From Candidula unifasciata (taxonomy: Eukaryota; Mollusca; Gastropoda; Stylommatophora; Geomitridae): 64,000 bases of DNA. The position numbers were made by a program, and so were the translations under genes. Below the pieces are notes generated by a model, which was given only the letters and a program-made list of their open reading frames with translations, ran no database searches and was not told the DNA's origin. Shown piece by piece: positions 22,453 to 64,000 of this stretch. The stretch spans positions 210,001 through 274,000 of the forward strand of contig CAJHNH020000564.1 in NCBI GenBank assembly GCA_905116865.2, written 5' to 3'. Positions within the stretch are counted from its first letter, which is position 1; each line of letters starts with the position of its first letter.

Positions 22453-22587
22453 CGGTGGTATCTTATTGTGTGTATTTCCTTAATTAGAAGCTGAAGCCAT
22501 CCACAGCCTTACAACAAGATCTGTACAAATGTGTTGATGATTTGCTGAAGTTTAGAGGCAAACCTTTCTCTTTACTGAGCTCTTTAC

Positions 22588-23022
22588 TGAGTCATGGAAA
22601 GCAAAAACGGTAGCCGTGATGTTGACCTCATCATCAGTTGACGAAGTCATGGAAAGCAAAGACAGTCGGCGTGATGTTGACCACATCATCAGTTGATGAA
22701 GTCATGGAAAGCAAAGACTGTCGGCGTGATGTTGACCACATCACCAGTAGATGAAGTCATGGAAAGCAAAGACAGATTGAGTGATGTTGACCACATCATC
22801 AGTAGGTAAATTCCTTAAAAGCAAATACAGTCGGCGTAATGTTGATCAAATCACCAGTTAATGAAGTCCTGGAAAGCAAAGACAGTCGGCGTGATGAGAT
22901 CAAATCACCAGTAGATGAAGTCATGGAAAGCAAAGACAGTCGGCGTGATGTTGATCACATCATCAGTAGATGAAGTCATAGAAAGCAAAGACAGTCGGCG
23001 TGATGTTGACCACATCACCAGT
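22588..23022 (+). repeat. 55-bp tandem array, about 8 units, resembling a SINE-B tail
   Basis: The unit contains GAAGTCATGGAAAGCAAAGA, CAGTCGGCGTGATGTTGACC and ACATCATCAGT. Units start, for example, at 22643 and 22698. Middle of the unit is close to SINE-B GGGAAGTAAAGACGGCTGGC / GTGATGCTGACCACATCACC. Confidence 0.88.
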
Positions 23023-23569
23023 CGGTCCATACAAATCTGCGTCAAGCGTCAAATGCACGATGAGCCACTGGTGTGAAAATAGGTTCTTTATATGAACGAG
23101 AATAATTGAAATGTATCGTATGCCGTGATTTGGGCCAGTTAAAAATCAGTTGACAAATACATAGATATATATACAAAGAGGAAATATTTAGTTCTATAAC
23201 CTGCAAAACAAAATTTTCTTTAAATAAACAAGCACATTTTCTTTAATGGTAGGATTGGAATGATAAATCGAGTATCGATGCATCATCAACCTATTGTGCC
23301 TTTTATGTAATTTATATTTGTTTCGGTCATTTTTTTTCCCTTTCGCTGTACTTTGTGCAATCTTATAGTGTTTTTATTTCCTACTTGTTTGTGTCTGGGA
23401 ATTCAGATTGAATCAGGATTGGCTCCAGGCTGGATCATTGTTCATGACTTTCATTTGCAGTTTATTACCACTTTCCTACTACATTGACTAACACCTTCTT
23501 TTTCTTATAGTCCATGCCGTGGTTCATTGGTAGTTATGTCTATCAACAACTTTCTGTCTAGTGTACTTT
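23023..23569. other. Intergenic stretch with no recognised gene
   Basis: AT-rich sequence after the 55-bp array; nothing recognised. Confidence 0.4.
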
Positions 23570-23850
23570 CAGTCAACTCTGACACAGGTGATCATCCATG
23601 CAATGATGTCAAACTGTCCAGCATCTTTTCTCTCTGCCTCCCTCTGCCTGTCCTTCCCTCCAACTTTCCTACTGTCACCGTATACTCCAGTTTTCTCCTT
23701 TTCATCACATGACCAACGAATATAGATTGTCTCATCCTGATGTGTGCAATCAGTTCTCTTCGTGAGTCAGTTTCTTTCAGGAAATCATTGTTACTCTTTT
23801 TGTTTGTCCAGGCTATTCTCATCCTTCGTCTATAAAACCGCATGTCCGCA
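23570..23850 (-). pseudogene. LINE RT C-terminal tail remnant
   Basis: Minus-strand: RFYRRRMRIAWTNKKSNNDF, SIFVGHVMKRRKLEYTVTVG, GRTGRGRQREKMLDSLTSLH. Same family as 43589-44268 but more diverged. Confidence 0.85.
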
Positions 23851-24034
23851 GTCTCCCTAATCTACTAACTGTCCATGATGCACATTCATATACGAGGTGA
23901 AGTCAATAACTGAATTCCAAATGGTTATGGGATGGCAGAAACCTTTAGTTGGTGGTTGTTTCTAGTGATGTCATTTGGTGACAGCAACATGGAACTTTTT
24001 GTCTTCGTTCGTTGAAGCTGGGATTTATATAGTA

Positions 24035-24312
24035 AAGTAAGTAAAGGACCCTTTTCAACGCCTTCAGTCGTTTTGGATATGTAGGGCTAGAGCTATATTT
24101 TATAGATCGAACGGCCCTTGGTGGGTGATGTGGTCAGCATCACGCCGGCCGCGTTTACTTTCCAGGACTGTACCTGGTAACCACTCAAGGCTGGGTCGAA
24201 TTGGGAGAAAAGTCAGTTTGGAAAAAAGTCCGGACACTGTCAGGACCCGAATCCCGAAGACCTTCGGATCCGCAGGCGAGCCTCTAGCCACTAGACCACG
24301 TCAGCGCCCACG
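24035..24312 (-). mobile_element. SINE-B copy
   Basis: Minus orientation: tRNA-like head at the right (box A around GTGGTCTAGTGGCTAGAGG), then the body with ACCCAGCCTTGAGTGGTTAC and GGCGTGATGCTGACCACATC. It ends about 50 bases before the 46-bp repeat. Confidence 0.75.
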
Positions 24313-24360
24313 ATTTATATATAGCTGTGTCAGAATTCTCTTGCTCGACTTCTTTCATTG

Positions 24361-24578
24361 TTTCCTTTCCTACCACAGTAACGGACAATAAGTCATGAGT
24401 TTATTGTTTCCTTTCCTACCACAGTAACGGACAATAAGTCATGAGTTTATTGTTTCATTTCCTACCACAGTAACGGACTATAAGTCACGAGTTTATTGTT
24501 TCATTTCCTACCACAGTAACGGACAATAAGTCATGAGTTTATTGTTTCCTTTCCTACCACAGTAACTAACAATAAATC

Positions 24579-24586
<8 letters not shown>
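24361..24586 (+). repeat. 46-bp direct repeat, five units, with acceptor-like tract and the copy B start codon
   Basis: Five units begin at 24361, 24407, 24453, 24499 and 24545. Each has TTTCNTTTCCTACCACAG, then TAAC, ACAATAA and ATGAGT. The pyrimidine run plus CAG looks like a 3' splice site, and in the last unit ATGAGT is the start of copy B. So the 5' leader and first two codons are repeat-derived. No TATA box is evident; promoter position is unknown. Confidence 0.85.
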
Positions 24587-62956
<38,370 letters not shown>

Positions 62957-62984
62957 GTAAGTGATCCTGTTTCTCTGAGTGAGG

Positions 62985-63235
62985 AGAGAAACAAAGACTA
63001 TGAGGGCAGCCGTGATGATACAAGGTTTGAGGTTTGAACAACGGATCAACATCATGGAACGCGGGTAGTAACACATAAGTGCTCAATTCTTCTTCTAACT
63101 CAAGTCTGAGTCCGAAGAGGCTCAGCACAGCGCAGCGAGGATCCCCAAATACTTTGGGTAGATTTGTAACGCCAAATTTTTACTTGGGCAGCGCCGTTAG
63201 GCTACTTCTTTCGATTTCCAACTGCAATGTACTTT
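62985..63235 (-). repeat. Family I copy, inverted
   Basis: Minus orientation copy of 30335-30595: TTCTTCTAACTCAAGTCTGA, GGATCCCCAAATACTTTGGG, GGCAGCGCCGTTAGGCTACT. It begins about 30 bases after the exon ending at 62956. Confidence 0.75.
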
Positions 63236-63274
63236 GTTTTTTGTACTTGTCATCTCTTTGTGGAATGCAATTCT

Positions 63275-63447
63275 TTGGTATTTGAAGCTCTACTCTAGCT
63301 CTTGCCGCGGGCCGCAGTATAGCCCGGCCATAAATATGGTCTAATGGCTGAACGCGGTTTCTGGGACCTCTCCACAGGTGATCATCATCCACATGGTGGC
63401 ACTTTTTGTCATCTGGTGTTTATCGCTTGTGTGATGTCCTGGTGGGG
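63275..63447 (+). repeat. Family D copy
   Basis: TTTGAAGCTCTACTCTAGCT, GGTTTCTGGGACCTCTCCAC, GGTGGCACTTTTTGTCATCT, GATGTCCTGGTGGGGTA. Confidence 0.75.
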
Positions 63448-63499
63448 TATAAGAAGATAGATAGAGATTCCAACTGCAAAGGGATTTTTTGGGTGCGCA

Positions 63500-63655
63500 A
63501 CAATGCATACAGGCGTCCGATCTCACTACCCAGAGACCAGGGGGAATAACTAGAAGTCCAAGCCGACTTAAAAAAGATCCCAGCCCTTACCGGGGATTGA
63601 ACCCCGAACCTCTGACACTCGAGGCGGACACCATACCTCGAGACCACGCAACCCC
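63500..63655 (-). mobile_element. tRNA-headed SINE
   Basis: Minus-strand GCGTGGTCTCGAGGTATGGT, then GGGGTTCAATCCCCGGTAAG. This is A/B-box-like pol III promoter structure. The body continues with a GGGATCTTTTTTAAGTCGGC region. Confidence 0.6.
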
Positions 63656-63699
63656 ATGTGATACAAATGGTTCATTAATGTGGTTTCGTTCGAAGTTTA

Positions 63700-63940
63700 T
63701 TGAGACACTGATTATCTTAGCTAATCCAAACATGTCAAGGGAAGAGGGAAAAATAGAACGTGTTAAGACCACTGGAAAGATTCGTGGGAAGACTCAAGAA
63801 GACAGCGTCAGAAGATTCTTGACTGTCTTTTGTTGTGGCATGCAAGAGTATCAACACGCAAACTGATTACGTAGTTTGCGGATCGCAGATAATTGAGAGC
63901 ATGATCGTCCACGCCAGTTGGCAAGGCACTTTTGCTGAAT
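63700..63940 (+). pseudogene. LINE RT C-terminal tail remnant
   Basis: REEGKIERVKTTGKIRGKTQ, then SVRRFLTVF, corresponds to MRRGKMEHV.T.GKI.G(R)..R...KILDSL of the 43589/46196 family. A following ...IVHASWQGT matches its C-terminus. Confidence 0.75.
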
Positions 63941-64000
63941 TCAAACATCTATTTAAATTTGTTCTGCTCCAGGTTTATTATTACGTAAGCTTGCCACTCG

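Noticed and set aside
24125..24391. 88-codon ORF upstream of copy B
   Set aside because: Antisense reading through a SINE-B copy and the 46-bp repeat.

Overview
The window is eukaryotic, intron-rich, AT-leaning animal DNA. Coding sequence comes in short exons (68-278 bp) with GT/AG junctions, separated by kilobase introns full of 5'-truncated LINEs, tRNA-headed SINEs and satellites. The gene family and repeat style fit a lophotrochozoan, most likely a mollusc and perhaps a gastropod; that placement is inference. I see no bacterial, organellar or viral genes. Dispersed-repeat families are given working letters here (SINE-A, family D and so on); the letters are mine.

Two tandem + strand paralogues of one gene explain all the host coding sequence I can recognise. 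Both encode M28B-family metallopeptidases of the glutamate carboxypeptidase II / NAALADase group (FOLH1, NAALAD2, NAALADL1 relatives). Copy A enters from the left edge as its 3' part only (seven exons, 1215-14521, ending in TGA). Copy B starts with a membrane-anchor exon at 24579 and runs through fourteen recognised exons to 62956; its last exon or exons lie beyond the right edge. The six exons the copies share in the window are 68, 113, 91, 90/87, 172 and 82 bp in both, with the same phases. Copy B carries the zinc-ligand HRD...D motif, the catalytic Glu-Glu and the distal zinc-ligand His. Three segments expected from family members were not found: the second half of the PA domain, the exon with the bridging Asp zinc ligand, and the short exon before the last one.

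Layout: 1-14.5 kb, copy A with a Jockey-like RT remnant and 50-, 41-, 30- and 42-bp tandem arrays. 14.5-24.6 kb, intergenic: LINE tails, a 1.3-kb GTTA array, a 19-bp array and a 55-bp array that resembles a SINE tail. 24.4-24.6 kb, a 46-bp direct repeat that carries splice-acceptor-like sequence and the copy B start codon. 24.6-63 kb, copy B, with introns holding a 445-bp GAA tract, a restriction-like-endonuclease (RLE) non-LTR retrotransposon on the minus strand (39.0-42.6 kb), a hAT element containing LINE sequence (43.5-44.8 kb) and a second copy of that junction at 46.1 kb, a 17-base N gap, a 2.28-kb solo-LTR-like insertion (48.3-50.6 kb) and a 28-bp array.

The points most worth following are the composite hAT/LINE unit present twice, the SINE body joined to two different heads and apparently turned into a satellite, the acceptor and start-codon repeat at the copy B 5' end, and the altered substrate-pocket residues in both peptidases.
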